Shown: piece after piece, positions 9,301-16,336 of the stretch | How positions within the stretch are numbered: position 1 is the stretch's first letter | How the letters are laid out: every line of letters begins with the position of its first letter | DNA from: Pelomonas baiyunensis | Lineage (GTDB): Bacteria; Pseudomonadota; Gammaproteobacteria; Burkholderiales; Burkholderiaceae_C | Direction of reading: 5' to 3' | NCBI RefSeq assembly: GCF_043555935.1 | Contig: NZ_JBIGIB010000004.1 | Span: 62,001-126,000, forward strand | Length of the DNA: 64,000 bases | Notes under the pieces: generated by a model | Databases searched by the model: none | Told to the model about the DNA's origin: nothing | The model's input: only the letters and a program-made list of their open reading frames with translations | Translations under genes and position numbers: made by a program

Positions 9301-9592
9301 CCAGGGTCTTGGTGGCGTTGAGCCCGAGTTGCATGCCACCCGTGAACACGCCCAGGCTGGCTGCCGCCACCGCAGGAGCCGCCGGCGGCGGCGGCGGCGG
9401 GGGAGGCGGCGGCGGCGGAACCGGCGTGCTGGGCAGCGGGCGCGGCACGGCGGAGGCCTGAGCGGTGGGCTCTTCGATGGTGGTCACGGTGACCAGCGGC
9501 TCGCCGCTGCCGCCGCCACACCCCACCAGAGGCAAGCCGCCCCCAAGGGTGGCGGTGTATTGAAGGAACTGGCGGCGTTTGGGGTCGGTCAT
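6341..9592 (-). CDS. Large exported protein: Tat/lipoprotein-like signal, polyproline linker, RIFT-barrel-like domain and beta-propeller-like C-terminus
   Basis: 1083 residues. The N-terminus has a twin-arginine-like signal (RRQFLQYTATLGGG) running into a lipobox-like LVGC, then a low-complexity linker with about a dozen consecutive prolines (near residues 60-70). Residues ~75-280 contain RWPDGSLKFAHL, resembling the N-terminal RIFT-barrel domain of PcRGLX/YetA-type exo-rhamnogalacturonan lyases. The middle ~400 residues are helical and tryptophan-rich, as in alpha/alpha toroids. From ~residue 740 repeated beta segments (WIAAAGGHND, RLMLFGAYATYG, RFLFYAGQAD) suggest a Kelch-like propeller. 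A polysaccharide lyase or carbohydrate-binding surface protein is an inference; domain edges are approximate. Monocistronic and divergent from the DppA-like gene. Confidence 0.72.
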   Translation of the reverse strand: MTDPKRRQFLQYTATLGGGLPLVGCGGGSGEPLVTVTTIEEPTAQASAVPRPLPSTPVPPPPPPPPPPPPAAPAVAAASLGVFTGGMQLGLNATKTLVKAPFSTGFVFKRGEIPAGSSVGANVASFQVTPRTRWPDGSLKFAHLAGFADVTANLVTTIRLRRLDGTAAAAASLGLADLKKTGLTAELDAGALGAASLANADWDAPFQTWVSGPQMSSWVFRKPVGTDAHLVFWVEVRLFANGAVEVLPWIENGYLNVAGPTNKAAVYTLRLSGKQRFSASIDLPHHCRTPLISGDALSYWLGDDPGVTPRIDAAYLQATEQVPTYSARVAATAPVVQSLATTFTPLAQCNFNYDGDSMPATGYQQPIGLLPEHDALYLTSDSPKVYSAVIRNGFAAGRYGIHYRDEKTQRPVKFSDYPNLVLHPTSRITDLGGSTRSQFTPKPAGTPSPLWDCAHSPSVGYMAYLLTGSWYFMEQVQFAATANYLTKADESIMRRGSLGLVQPCLGGWQTRACAWQWRTLVQALAVTPESDAVLRQELINSVTANIENFHAVYVAQANNPFGWVQPGEGYINNMQFGASWQQDFITAAFGYSLAMGLPVSTAVEAKHDAFFRWKARSAVMRLGPATGFWYVNAAQYVASISPSASPDFQTGKGPWYADDAAVYAATYASKPSWFGTVEGTLAGEIMPGDRAAWANLTTALAYAVRHNVSGAVAAHQRLIKATNYPNLRDAFHLAPVWSVAPARITPAWLADKPIGQWVEIPGTAGAGGAAVDAYSGMAINELTNEIWIAAAGGHNDSADNRVVSISLAADAPAWQQRAASSKVSEKNVAYYSDGLPASRHLYSSLHFVPQVNRLMLFGAYATYGAAYAFPTVDGFNCDTGKWDKAGTWADAPNSTYGVVQIRGTGEVVGSGFRKWSPVDRKWTDLVTTFSGDSVRWPLAHDTRRGQLFSLQWGDGQGFDPQKLQASRIPLVGNTQISVSFNPSPALTQWLADKPMYAGMDYDPDNDRFLFYAGQADAAGRIYVIKPNDTNVWDMSLLSAGSLKIAASPDNLSGIQNRLRYIPALRGFVLLARASSNLYFLRTA

Positions 9593-9717
9593 GGCGGTAC
9601 TTCCTTTGCAGCCCGGGGCTGCGACTGCGCCCCAAGATGGGTCACTGAGGCGGAGCGGATTCTGGCCCCTGGGCCTGCAGCACTCGTCGCCAAACGTTAC
9701 GAACTAGGGATGCCGCA

Positions 9718-9736
9718 GGTTATAAGTTTGGGTTAT
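9718..9736. promoter_or_regulatory. Candidate regulatory site in the 9593-9827 divergent region
   Basis: The 235-bp gap between the divergent exported-protein and DppA-like genes is locally AT-rich only around 9715-9740. There GGTTAT occurs twice (9718-9723 and 9731-9736) with a 7-bp spacer. The arrangement could be a regulator half-site pair or promoter element for either gene. Nothing else recognisable is seen in the gap. Confidence 0.25.
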
Positions 9737-9827
9737 GCCACAGCGCCCCTCGCCCATTGGTGGGTTGCGGGCCGGCTGCCAACAATCATTGCCCTCGGCC
9801 GCCCTCCGTTTTTTGATGCCGCGCCCC

Positions 9828-11411
9828 ATGAAACTGTTCCCGACTCTGACCCTGCTGGCCCTGACCTTCGGCCTTGCCGCCCCGGCCCAGGCCCAAGGCA
9901 AGCCCGTGATCTATTGCGCAGACGCGAGCCCCGAGGGCTTCGACCCTGGCTTATGGGACAGCGCCAGCACCAACGTGGTGAGCGCGCAGATGTTCGACGG
10001 CCTGCTCGGCTTCAAGCGGCCGACGACCGAACTGACGCCCAAACTCGCCACCAGCTACGAGATCTCGCCGGATGCCAAGAGCTTCACGTTCAAGCTGCGG
10101 GCCGGCGTGAAGTTCCACACGACGCCGTGGTTCAAACCCACGCGCGACTTCAACGCCGACGATGTGCTGTTCACCTTCAGCCGCTTCATCGACCCGGCGC
10201 ATCCGTTCAACAAAGCCTTTCCGGCGAACTTCATCTACCCCCAAAACCTCGGCCTGGCGAAGCTGATCGAAGGCATCGACAAGCTCGACGATCGAACAAT
10301 TCGTTTCCGGCTCCGCCAGCCCAACGTGACCTTTGTCGCGAACTTCGCCTTCGCCTGGGCAGGCATCCAATCGGCCGAGTACGCCGCGCAGTTGCTCAAG
10401 GAGGGCAAGGCCAGCCAGATCAACGTGCAACCCGTGGGCGCGGGGCCGTTCCAGTTCAAGAGTTACGCCAAGGATGACGTGCTGCGCATGACCGCCCACC
10501 CCGACTACTGGGGCGGCAAGCAACCCACGCCCACGCTGGTGTTCAGCATCAGCCGCGAACCCAACGTTCGCGTGCAAAAGATTGCGGCCGGCGAGTGCCA
10601 CGTGACCGCGCCGCTGCGCGATGTGGACATCGCCGGCCTGGCCGGCAACAGCAACGTCAGCATCGAGAAGATCCAGGCGCTGAACATCTCCTACCTCAGC
10701 TTCAACCTGAAGAAGCCGCCCACCGACAAGCGCGAGGTGCGCGAGGCGCTGGACATCGCCATCGACCGCAACGCCATCTTCAAGGCCCTGTTCCCGCGCG
10801 GCGACGCGATGCAAGCCGTCAGCGCCTTCCCGCCGTCCATCCCCGGCTACAACAAGGCGCTGAAGAACGAGTTCGACCCGGCCAAGGCCAAGGCCCTGCT
10901 GGCCAAAGCGGGCTTTCCCAACGGCTTCGAGATCGACCTGTGGGCCCTGCCGGTGCAGCGCCCCACCAACCCCAACGGCCAGCTGATGGCCCAGCTCATC
11001 CAGCAGGACTGGGCCAAGATCGGCGTCAAGGCCCACATCAAGACCTACGAGTGGGGCGAGTACCTCAAGCGCGCCAACAACGGCGAGCACAACGTCTACA
11101 TGAGCGGCTGGAGCGGCGAGACCGGCGACGCCGATGACTTCCTGACCCCCAACCTCAGCTGCGCCACCAACAAGACGGGCGTGAAGTTCTGCAATGCCGA
11201 GTTCGAAAAGCTGATCGACGAAGCCCGCGCCACGCCCGACACCAAGAAGCGCATCGCGCTGTACGAGAAAGCGCAAGAGATCTTCAAGCGTGAGCGCCCG
11301 TGGATCACCATGGCGCACTCCACCGTCTACATCCCCATCCGCAAGGACATCGTGGGCTTCAAGATGGCGCCCAACGGCAACGTCAACTTCGAGGGCGTCT
11401 ACCGGAAATGA
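9828..11411 (+). CDS. dppA: DppA-like dipeptide/oligopeptide ABC transporter substrate-binding protein (family 5)
   Basis: 527-residue periplasmic binding protein of extracytoplasmic solute-binding family 5. It has a clear signal peptide (MKLFPTLTLLALTFGLAAPAQAQ) and the DppA-type mature start VIYCADASPEGFDPG, with the family signature AKSFTFKLRAGVKFHTT near residues 80-100. DppA proteins deliver dipeptides to a DppBCDF permease, and some also take D-Ala-D-Ala or murein tripeptide. No permease genes lie here. The stop overlaps the next gene, a LysR regulator, as ATGA, and a D-Ala-D-Ala dipeptidase follows, so cell-wall dipeptides are a plausible cargo (inference). ATG at 9828 is chosen because it starts the signal peptide; an in-frame ATG at 9816 is also possible. 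Confidence 0.9.
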   Translation: MKLFPTLTLLALTFGLAAPAQAQGKPVIYCADASPEGFDPGLWDSASTNVVSAQMFDGLLGFKRPTTELTPKLATSYEISPDAKSFTFKLRAGVKFHTTPWFKPTRDFNADDVLFTFSRFIDPAHPFNKAFPANFIYPQNLGLAKLIEGIDKLDDRTIRFRLRQPNVTFVANFAFAWAGIQSAEYAAQLLKEGKASQINVQPVGAGPFQFKSYAKDDVLRMTAHPDYWGGKQPTPTLVFSISREPNVRVQKIAAGECHVTAPLRDVDIAGLAGNSNVSIEKIQALNISYLSFNLKKPPTDKREVREALDIAIDRNAIFKALFPRGDAMQAVSAFPPSIPGYNKALKNEFDPAKAKALLAKAGFPNGFEIDLWALPVQRPTNPNGQLMAQLIQQDWAKIGVKAHIKTYEWGEYLKRANNGEHNVYMSGWSGETGDADDFLTPNLSCATNKTGVKFCNAEFEKLIDEARATPDTKKRIALYEKAQEIFKRERPWITMAHSTVYIPIRKDIVGFKMAPNGNVNFEGVYRK

Positions 11412-12319
11412 GGCTGCGTCACATCGAGGTGTTCCACGCCATCATGCAGGCCGGCACCATCAGCGGCGCGGCGCAGCTGCTGCACATCTCGCAGCCGGCC
11501 GTCACCAAGGTGCTGCAGCACTGCGAGCTGCAACTGGGCATGGACCTCTTCGCCCGCGTGCGCGGCAAGCTCTACCCCACACCCGAGGCGCAGCGCCTGT
11601 TTGTGGAGGTCGACAAACTCAACCGCGACCTCGTCGGCATCCGGCGCCTGGCGGCCAACCTCAAGAGCGGCCAGCATGAGCAGGTGCGGCTGGTGACCAC
11701 CCCGGCGCTGGCCACCGCCATCGTGCCCGCGGCCATGACGCCCTGGTGCCAGGCCCACCCCGAAGCCAGCTGCACGCTGGCCACGCACCACACCCGCGAA
11801 ATCGTCTCGGCACTGCTGCTGGGCGAGGCGGACCTGGCCCTGTCGCTGCAGGACCCGCGCCACCCCGGCATCCACGCCGAGCCGCTGGCCGCCGGCCGCA
11901 TGATGGCGCTGTGCCCGCTGGGCAGCCCCGAAGCCAGCGCCGAAGGCCCGCTCAGCCTTGCCGACATCCGCACCGACATCGTCGGCCTGCACAGCGACGA
12001 CCCGCTGGCCGGCCTGCTGCACCACGCCAGCGAGGCCCTGGCCGGCACCGACACGCCGCCGCCCGCCAGCCGCATCACCGTGCAGACCTACCAGCTCGCC
12101 CGCGCGCTGGTGGAAGCCGGCGTGGGCATGACGCTGGTGGACCCGTTCACCGCCGCCAGCGCCGACCTGAGCCGCGTGCGCGTGCGCCCGCTGGCCCCGG
12201 CCGTGCCGGTGCAGCTGTACCTGCTCAGCGCCGCCAACGCCCCACTGGGCCAGGCCGCACGCCGGCTGGTGCGCTGCATCACCGAGGCCGCCACCCACCA
12301 CCTCGCCCGCCTGCCCTGA
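11408..12319 (+). CDS. LysR-family transcriptional regulator
   Basis: 303 residues. The N-terminal winged helix-turn-helix is complete, with the recognition helix region GAAQLLHISQPAVTKVLQ at residues ~20-37, followed by the effector-binding domain (residues ~90-300). The start codon overlaps the stop of the DppA-like gene (ATGA), so it is translationally coupled to a transport gene. LysR genes are more often divergent from their target, so this layout is unusual. It probably senses a ligand linked to dipeptide or D-amino acid use and controls its own operon (inference). The downstream dipeptidase starts 24 bp after its stop, consistent with a three-gene operon. Confidence 0.93.
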   Translation: MRLRHIEVFHAIMQAGTISGAAQLLHISQPAVTKVLQHCELQLGMDLFARVRGKLYPTPEAQRLFVEVDKLNRDLVGIRRLAANLKSGQHEQVRLVTTPALATAIVPAAMTPWCQAHPEASCTLATHHTREIVSALLLGEADLALSLQDPRHPGIHAEPLAAGRMMALCPLGSPEASAEGPLSLADIRTDIVGLHSDDPLAGLLHHASEALAGTDTPPPASRITVQTYQLARALVEAGVGMTLVDPFTAASADLSRVRVRPLAPAVPVQLYLLSAANAPLGQAARRLVRCITEAATHHLARLP

Positions 12320-12342
12320 CCCCTGCCCTGCCCCCTGCTCTG

Positions 12343-12960
12343 ATGCCTGCCGCCCCCATCCGCATCGAAGACATCGCCCAGCACCCGCACTTCCGGCCGC
12401 TGAGCCGGCTGCGCCACGGCATTGCCGTGGACCTGCGCTACGCCAGCGCTGACAACTTCGTCGGCCATGCGGTGTACGACGGCATCGACTGCGCCTGGCT
12501 GCGCCGCGAGGCCGCCGACGCGCTGGAGCATGCCGCCGCCTGGCTGCACGCGCGCCGCCCCGGCTACCGGCTGCTGGTGCTGGACGCCCTGCGCCCCCAG
12601 CGCGTGCAGCAACGCCTGTGGGACGAACTGCAGGGCACCCCGCTGACGATGTACCTCGCCCCGCCCGAGCGCGGCTCCATCCACAGCTTCGGCATGGCGG
12701 TGGACCTCACCGTGCTGGACCCGGCCGGCCGCGAGGTGGACATGGGCGCGGGCTTTGATGAAATGACGCTGGTGTCCCACCCCGACCACGAGGCCGAACA
12801 CCTCGCCCAGGGCGTGCTGACAGCCCAACACCTCACCGAGCGCGGTTGGCTGCGTGCGGCGATGCGCGAGGCGGGCTTTCATGGCATTGCCACCGAGTGG
12901 TGGCACTTCGACTACGGCGACCGCGACGCCGTGCGGCGCGACCTGCCCCGCGTGCTGTGA
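12343..12960 (+). CDS. ddpX: D-alanyl-D-alanine dipeptidase (VanX/DdpX type)
   Basis: 205-residue zinc dipeptidase of peptidase family M15D that hydrolyses D-Ala-D-Ala to free D-alanine. Zinc-binding and catalytic motifs are intact: SIHSFGMAVDL (SxHxxGxAxD) near residue 110-120 and EWWHFDYG (ExWH) near residue 185. The N-terminus has LRYASADNFVG, the family substrate-site region. No signal peptide is seen, so it should act in the cytoplasm on imported dipeptide, matching the DppA-like protein two genes upstream. There is no vanHA-type ligase nearby, so a catabolic or recycling role is more likely than glycopeptide resistance. ATG at 12343 lies 24 bp after the LysR stop. Confidence 0.92.
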   Translation: MPAAPIRIEDIAQHPHFRPLSRLRHGIAVDLRYASADNFVGHAVYDGIDCAWLRREAADALEHAAAWLHARRPGYRLLVLDALRPQRVQQRLWDELQGTPLTMYLAPPERGSIHSFGMAVDLTVLDPAGREVDMGAGFDEMTLVSHPDHEAEHLAQGVLTAQHLTERGWLRAAMREAGFHGIATEWWHFDYGDRDAVRRDLPRVL

Positions 12961-12980
12961 CCGCGGCCGGCCGGCCCGGC

Positions 12981-13214
12981 TCAGGCCACGCGCTGGAAGC
13001 GCGGCTGCCGCACGCCGTCGATGTCCACCTGCTCCACGAACATCGCGTGTGGGCGCACCCACCAGCCGCTGTCGTTGTAGAGCGGCCGGTACACCACCTG
13101 CGGCTCCAGGGTCTCGCTGTGGCGCGCCACAGCCACCACCTCGTACTCGCCGCCTTTGTAGTGGCGGTAGCGGCCGGGGGTGAGTTCGGGCAGGGAGGCA
13201 AGGTCGTCGGTCAT
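12981..13214 (-). CDS. DUF1653 domain protein
   Basis: 77-residue soluble protein consisting almost entirely of a DUF1653 domain: PGRYRHYKGGEYEVVAVARHSE followed by a basic/aromatic stretch with VVYRPLYNDSGWWVRP and FVEQVDIDGVRQPRF. The domain is common in proteobacteria and forms a small beta barrel, but it has no assigned function. The start is ATG 13214; the longer in-frame extension to 13652 runs antisense through the neighbouring gene and is a shadow. It lies convergent to the dipeptidase gene, 20 bp from its stop, and 41 bp downstream of the binding protein gene on the same strand. Confidence 0.85.
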   Translation of the reverse strand: MTDDLASLPELTPGRYRHYKGGEYEVVAVARHSETLEPQVVYRPLYNDSGWWVRPHAMFVEQVDIDGVRQPRFQRVA

Positions 13215-13255
13215 GGCCGCATTGGACCGCAAGCGCACGGCACGCCTCAGCACGG

Positions 13256-14173
13256 TCAGCCGGGCGGCAGTCGGCACGCGCCGTCCACCTGCGCGGCATC
13301 GGCCGCCGACGCGCGGCACACCGCTTGCCACAGCCGCCGCACCAACACCGGGTGCGCCTGGGCCAGCGCTGGCGCCACACCCACGTACAGCCGGCGCCGC
13401 TCCACCGCCGGGCCCAGCCGCTCGATCTGCCGGGCCAGCACCGGGTCGCGCCGCAGCCGCTCGTCCACGAAGTAGCCATGCACCAGCAGCAGCGCCGTGC
13501 GCCCGGCCACCAGCTTGAGCAGCGCGCTCTCGTGCGTGGGCGCGGCCTCCACCGGCCAGCCGCGTTCGCGCGCCAGGGCCTCGGTCCGCGTGCCGGACGT
13601 GACACCCACCCGCGCGTCGCCCGGCAAGCCGGCCAGGGCCTGGCCGTCCCATCGCAGCCCGCTGCCGCGCCGGGCATAGAAGGCGTACTCCACATGGCCC
13701 ACGCTGTAGTCCACCTCCCGCCGCCGGCCCTCCACGGGCGGCAGCGTCAACAGCGCGGCAATCGGGCCGCCCTCGCCCGCTCCGGCCACGGCGTCCACCT
13801 GCCCGGCTTCAATCTGGGCGCGCAAGCGCCGCACCGGCAGCCGCAACATCTCGGCCCGCTCCAGGCAGCCCAGCTCCCGCAAGGCCTGGCGCACCCAGTC
13901 CACCAGCAACCCCGGCGGCCGCACAAAGTCTTCGCCCTGGCCGCGCATGAAGGGCTCGGCCGACGAGTCCGGAAACGCAATGCGCAGCCGCTCGGGGCAC
14001 GCCGGCACCTCGGCCGCCTCGGCCGCCCGGGCCGTGCCCACGAGCAGCCCCACCAGCAGCCCCGCTTGAAGCCCCACTTGAAGCCCCAAGCGCAGCCACG
14101 CCACCCGCGCGATCCAGCGCCCGCATTCGCCCGCTGCGGCGAACACAATGGGGCGAAGCACGGTCGGTTTCAC
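13256..14173 (-). CDS. Solitary periplasmic binding-like protein (SBP family 3 type)
   Basis: 305 residues. A long hydrophobic leader (VAWLRLGLQVGLQAGLLVG) ends in TARAAEA, a probable signal peptidase site. The mature part looks like a family-3 solute-binding protein: LRIAFPDSSAEPFMRG, then PPGLLVDWVRQALRELG, then VDAVAGAGEGG and GVTSGTRTEAL. Its late segment includes a cysteine pair that could form a disulfide (CRASAADAAQVDGAC). No transporter genes accompany it. The frame contains no ATG at its beginning; GTG at 14173 is the likely start. It is arranged divergently from the LD-carboxypeptidase gene with only 49 bp between starts. A sensory or scavenging role is inferred; ligand unknown. Confidence 0.7.
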   Translation of the reverse strand: MKPTVLRPIVFAAAGECGRWIARVAWLRLGLQVGLQAGLLVGLLVGTARAAEAAEVPACPERLRIAFPDSSAEPFMRGQGEDFVRPPGLLVDWVRQALRELGCLERAEMLRLPVRRLRAQIEAGQVDAVAGAGEGGPIAALLTLPPVEGRRREVDYSVGHVEYAFYARRGSGLRWDGQALAGLPGDARVGVTSGTRTEALARERGWPVEAAPTHESALLKLVAGRTALLLVHGYFVDERLRRDPVLARQIERLGPAVERRRLYVGVAPALAQAHPVLVRRLWQAVCRASAADAAQVDGACRLPPG

Positions 14174-14222
14174 GCCGCAAAGTATGCGGCGCCCCTCTCA
14201 TTTCTCATCGCCCTGCACGCCC

Positions 14223-15263
14223 ATGTCCCCCTCCCGCCGCCAACTACTGCACTGGACCGCCGCGCTCGGCACCCTGCTGACCACCGCATCGCCCCCGGCC
14301 CGCGCCTCGGACGGCGCCCTGCGCGCCCGTCGGCTGCGCCCGGGCGACACCCTCGGCCTGGTCAGCCCGGCCAACGCCACCTTTGAGCGTGAGCCGCTGA
14401 AGCTGGCCACCGAGGCCCTGCAGGCGCTGGGCTTCCAGGTGAAGCTGGGCGAGTTCGCCACCGCCCGGCGCGGCCCATTCGCCGGCACCGACGCCCAACG
14501 CGCGGCCGACGTGAACGCCATGTTTGCCGACGACACCGTGGCCGGCATCCTGGCCCTGACCGGCGGCTCGGGCTGCAACCGCATCGTCGACCGGCTGGAC
14601 TACGACCTCATCCGCCGCAAACCGAAGTTCTTCGGCGGCTTCAGCGACCTGACCTGCCTCGTCAACGCCATCCACCGCCAGACCGGCCTCATCACCTTCC
14701 ACAGCCCGGTGGCCGGGTCGGAATGGAACGACTTCTCGGTGCAAAGCTTCAAGGCCGTGGCCATGAACGCCGAGGCCGCCGTGCTGCGCAACCCGGTGGC
14801 CACGATGGGCGACGACCTCGTGCAGCGCGACGAGCGCATCAGCACGCTGCGCCCCGGCCGGGCCCAGGGCCGGCTGGTGGGGGGCAACCTGACCGTGCTG
14901 GCCTCGATGGCCGGCTCGCCCTACTTCCCGGACTGCCGCGACGGCCTGCTGTTTCTGGAAGACATCAACGAGTACATCTACCGCATCGACCGCTGCCTCT
15001 CCACGCTGCGCCTGGCCGGCGCGCTGCAGTCGCTGCGCGGCGTGGTGCTGGGCCGCTTCACCAAGTGCGAGCCCGGTGACGGCTACGGCAGCCTCACGCT
15101 GGACGAAGTGTTCGACGACTACTTCCTGCCGCTGAACATCCCCGTGTTCCGCGGCGCAGCCATCGGCCACATCAAGCGCAAGCTGACCGTGCCGGTGGGC
15201 GCCCGGGCCGAGATGGATGCCACGGCGGGCACGATCCGGCTGCTGCAGCCGGCGGTGGTGTAG
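14223..15263 (+). CDS. Exported LD-carboxypeptidase, peptidase family S66
   Basis: 346-residue serine peptidase that removes the terminal D-Ala from murein tetrapeptides (L,D-bond). The nucleophile is expected at Ser141 in FGGFSDLT. Also visible are the upstream glycine-rich LTGGSGCNRIVDRLDYD, the catalytic Glu region FLEDINEYIYRIDR, and the His of IGHIKRKLTVPVG. Unlike cytoplasmic LdcA, it has a leader with SRRQLLHWTAALGTLL, which resembles a Tat signal, so periplasmic action is likely. ATG 14223 starts this leader; an in-frame upstream extension to 14148 is less plausible. It diverges from the binding-protein gene and converges on the unknown exported gene 7 bp away. The S66 assignment is confident; the substrate is inferred. 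Confidence 0.9.
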   Translation: MSPSRRQLLHWTAALGTLLTTASPPARASDGALRARRLRPGDTLGLVSPANATFEREPLKLATEALQALGFQVKLGEFATARRGPFAGTDAQRAADVNAMFADDTVAGILALTGGSGCNRIVDRLDYDLIRRKPKFFGGFSDLTCLVNAIHRQTGLITFHSPVAGSEWNDFSVQSFKAVAMNAEAAVLRNPVATMGDDLVQRDERISTLRPGRAQGRLVGGNLTVLASMAGSPYFPDCRDGLLFLEDINEYIYRIDRCLSTLRLAGALQSLRGVVLGRFTKCEPGDGYGSLTLDEVFDDYFLPLNIPVFRGAAIGHIKRKLTVPVGARAEMDATAGTIRLLQPAVV

Positions 15264-15270
15264 CGCCCGG

Positions 15271-16032
15271 TCACGAGGGGTTCTGTTTCACCCAGCGGCG
15301 GCTTGGCTGCAACAGCGCCGGCTGTGCCAGCTGCGCCCGGACAACGCGGCCGCTCAGCACTGCAACACCATCCCCGCAACGGCTCCATTCCATCGGGTCG
15401 TGGGGAAAAGTCAGCAAGAGGTCGGCGGGCGGGCGCAAGGTCGCCAATGACCAATCGAACTTGCGCCCCGGGCAATCGGGCCAACGCTTGCGGTCTTTGG
15501 CCATCTGCTTGGCCAATGCATAGTTCAGTTCTTCCAACGCACCCGGCTTGAACAAGGAAGCCAAGTCAACGGCTGCACCGCCAACCATGTCAAACACCAG
15601 CGTCTTCACGCCGTGCAGCGGACGAACGCCGTTGCCGCCGTACTCGGTGAAGACCTCGAAGGACACATAGCGCCCAAACGCCTCCCGAGGGGCGATCGTG
15701 GATTGCAGCAACCCGCATTCCCAGAACGCCGGGGTCCGGTTCAACACCTCCACGAGCTTTCGATCGGGCATGGCGCGCAGGCCCAACGTTGCGGCAATGT
15801 CGCATTCCTGAAAGATCTCCAGCGCCTGCTCTCGCAACCACGCGTTCAGGCGCTGATGCGCCGGCGTTTGCAAGGGCAGCACCACCGGATACGACCACGC
15901 CATGGCGTTGTTCGCATCTGCCGCACCGATCCGGTACTCGGCTTGGCGATAAAGAAGCTCGGGTTCGCTGCCCGCGGCATGAGCAATGCCGCAGAACAAC
16001 GCAGCGCAAAGCAGAAATTTCATGAGGCCCAT
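15271..16032 (-). CDS. Unknown exported protein, paralogue of 16331-17086
   Basis: 253 residues beginning with a signal peptide (MKFLLCAALFCGIAHA from the second Met). It is a diverged tandem copy of the protein at 16331-17086. Shared blocks include WSYPVVLP, TPxxQRLNAW, AMPD, the CxLLQS-type segment, GRYV, TLVFD, FDWS, CGDG and LQPxRRW. Several cysteines are conserved between copies, suggesting disulfides and a periplasmic location. I do not recognise the family. The segment between it and its paralogue contains a decayed fragment of the binding protein gene that also precedes the other copy, so this gene is the second half of a duplicated two-gene unit. Start may be ATG 16032 or ATG 16023; neither has a good Shine-Dalgarno. 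Confidence 0.7.
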   Translation of the reverse strand: MGLMKFLLCAALFCGIAHAAGSEPELLYRQAEYRIGAADANNAMAWSYPVVLPLQTPAHQRLNAWLREQALEIFQECDIAATLGLRAMPDRKLVEVLNRTPAFWECGLLQSTIAPREAFGRYVSFEVFTEYGGNGVRPLHGVKTLVFDMVGGAAVDLASLFKPGALEELNYALAKQMAKDRKRWPDCPGRKFDWSLATLRPPADLLLTFPHDPMEWSRCGDGVAVLSGRVVRAQLAQPALLQPSRRWVKQNPS

Positions 16033-16050
16033 GGGATCGAATGCGAAGGC

Positions 16051-16233
16051 TCATTCTCTGGGATGGCCCAAGGCGGTCACCTGCCTCCGGGCGACACCAG
16101 CACTCCGTGAGGGATGGAGCCTCTCTGCCCAGCGACCACTGCGGCACAGCTCGCACACCGTCCTGACAAAAGCTGCGGCCGGGGTCCGGTCCACTTTGTT
16201 GACGTTCAAGTCCAGAGTCATGAACCGGCCCAA
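16051..16233 (-). pseudogene. Decayed 3' fragment of a periplasmic binding protein gene
   Basis: The minus-strand reading encodes VDRTPAAAFVRTVCELCRSG then RWAERLHPSR. This matches the C-terminus of the intact binding protein at 17145-17993 (VDPAQAAAFAKAVYELCRSG then RTAELLKPYG). The similarity covers about 46 codons (16096-16233) and nothing of the upstream ~230 codons remains. There is no credible start or signal peptide. The fragment sits in the same relative position, just upstream of an unknown exported gene, as the intact gene does for the paralogous copy. It is therefore best read as the remnant of a tandemly duplicated binding protein gene. The alignment was made by eye. Confidence 0.7.
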
Positions 16234-16304
16234 GTTCTGCTGAGGTGCATGGCGGGTCTGGCAGATGGTTCACCGCGTGCCGCCTCGATGCGCGCGTGCC
16301 GCAC

Positions 16305-16336
16305 CCTCAACGCCTCAACGCCTCAACGCCTCAAGG
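16305..16336. repeat. Short tandem repeat, 8-bp unit CCTCAACG
   Basis: CCTCAACG is present three times in a row (16305-16328), followed by an imperfect fourth unit CCTCAAGG (16329-16336). The array overlaps the stop codon of the exported protein gene at 16331-17086 and extends into the decayed intergenic segment. It may mark slippage or the edge of the deletion that removed the binding protein gene. Confidence 0.75.

Noticed and set aside
12343..12960. VanX-like dipeptidase as part of a glycopeptide-resistance cluster
   Set aside because: No vanH or vanA-type ligase or two-component system nearby; the context points to dipeptide use.
16305..16336. Short repeats considered as a CRISPR array
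   Set aside because: Units are 8 bp, contiguous, with no spacers, and no cas genes are in the window.
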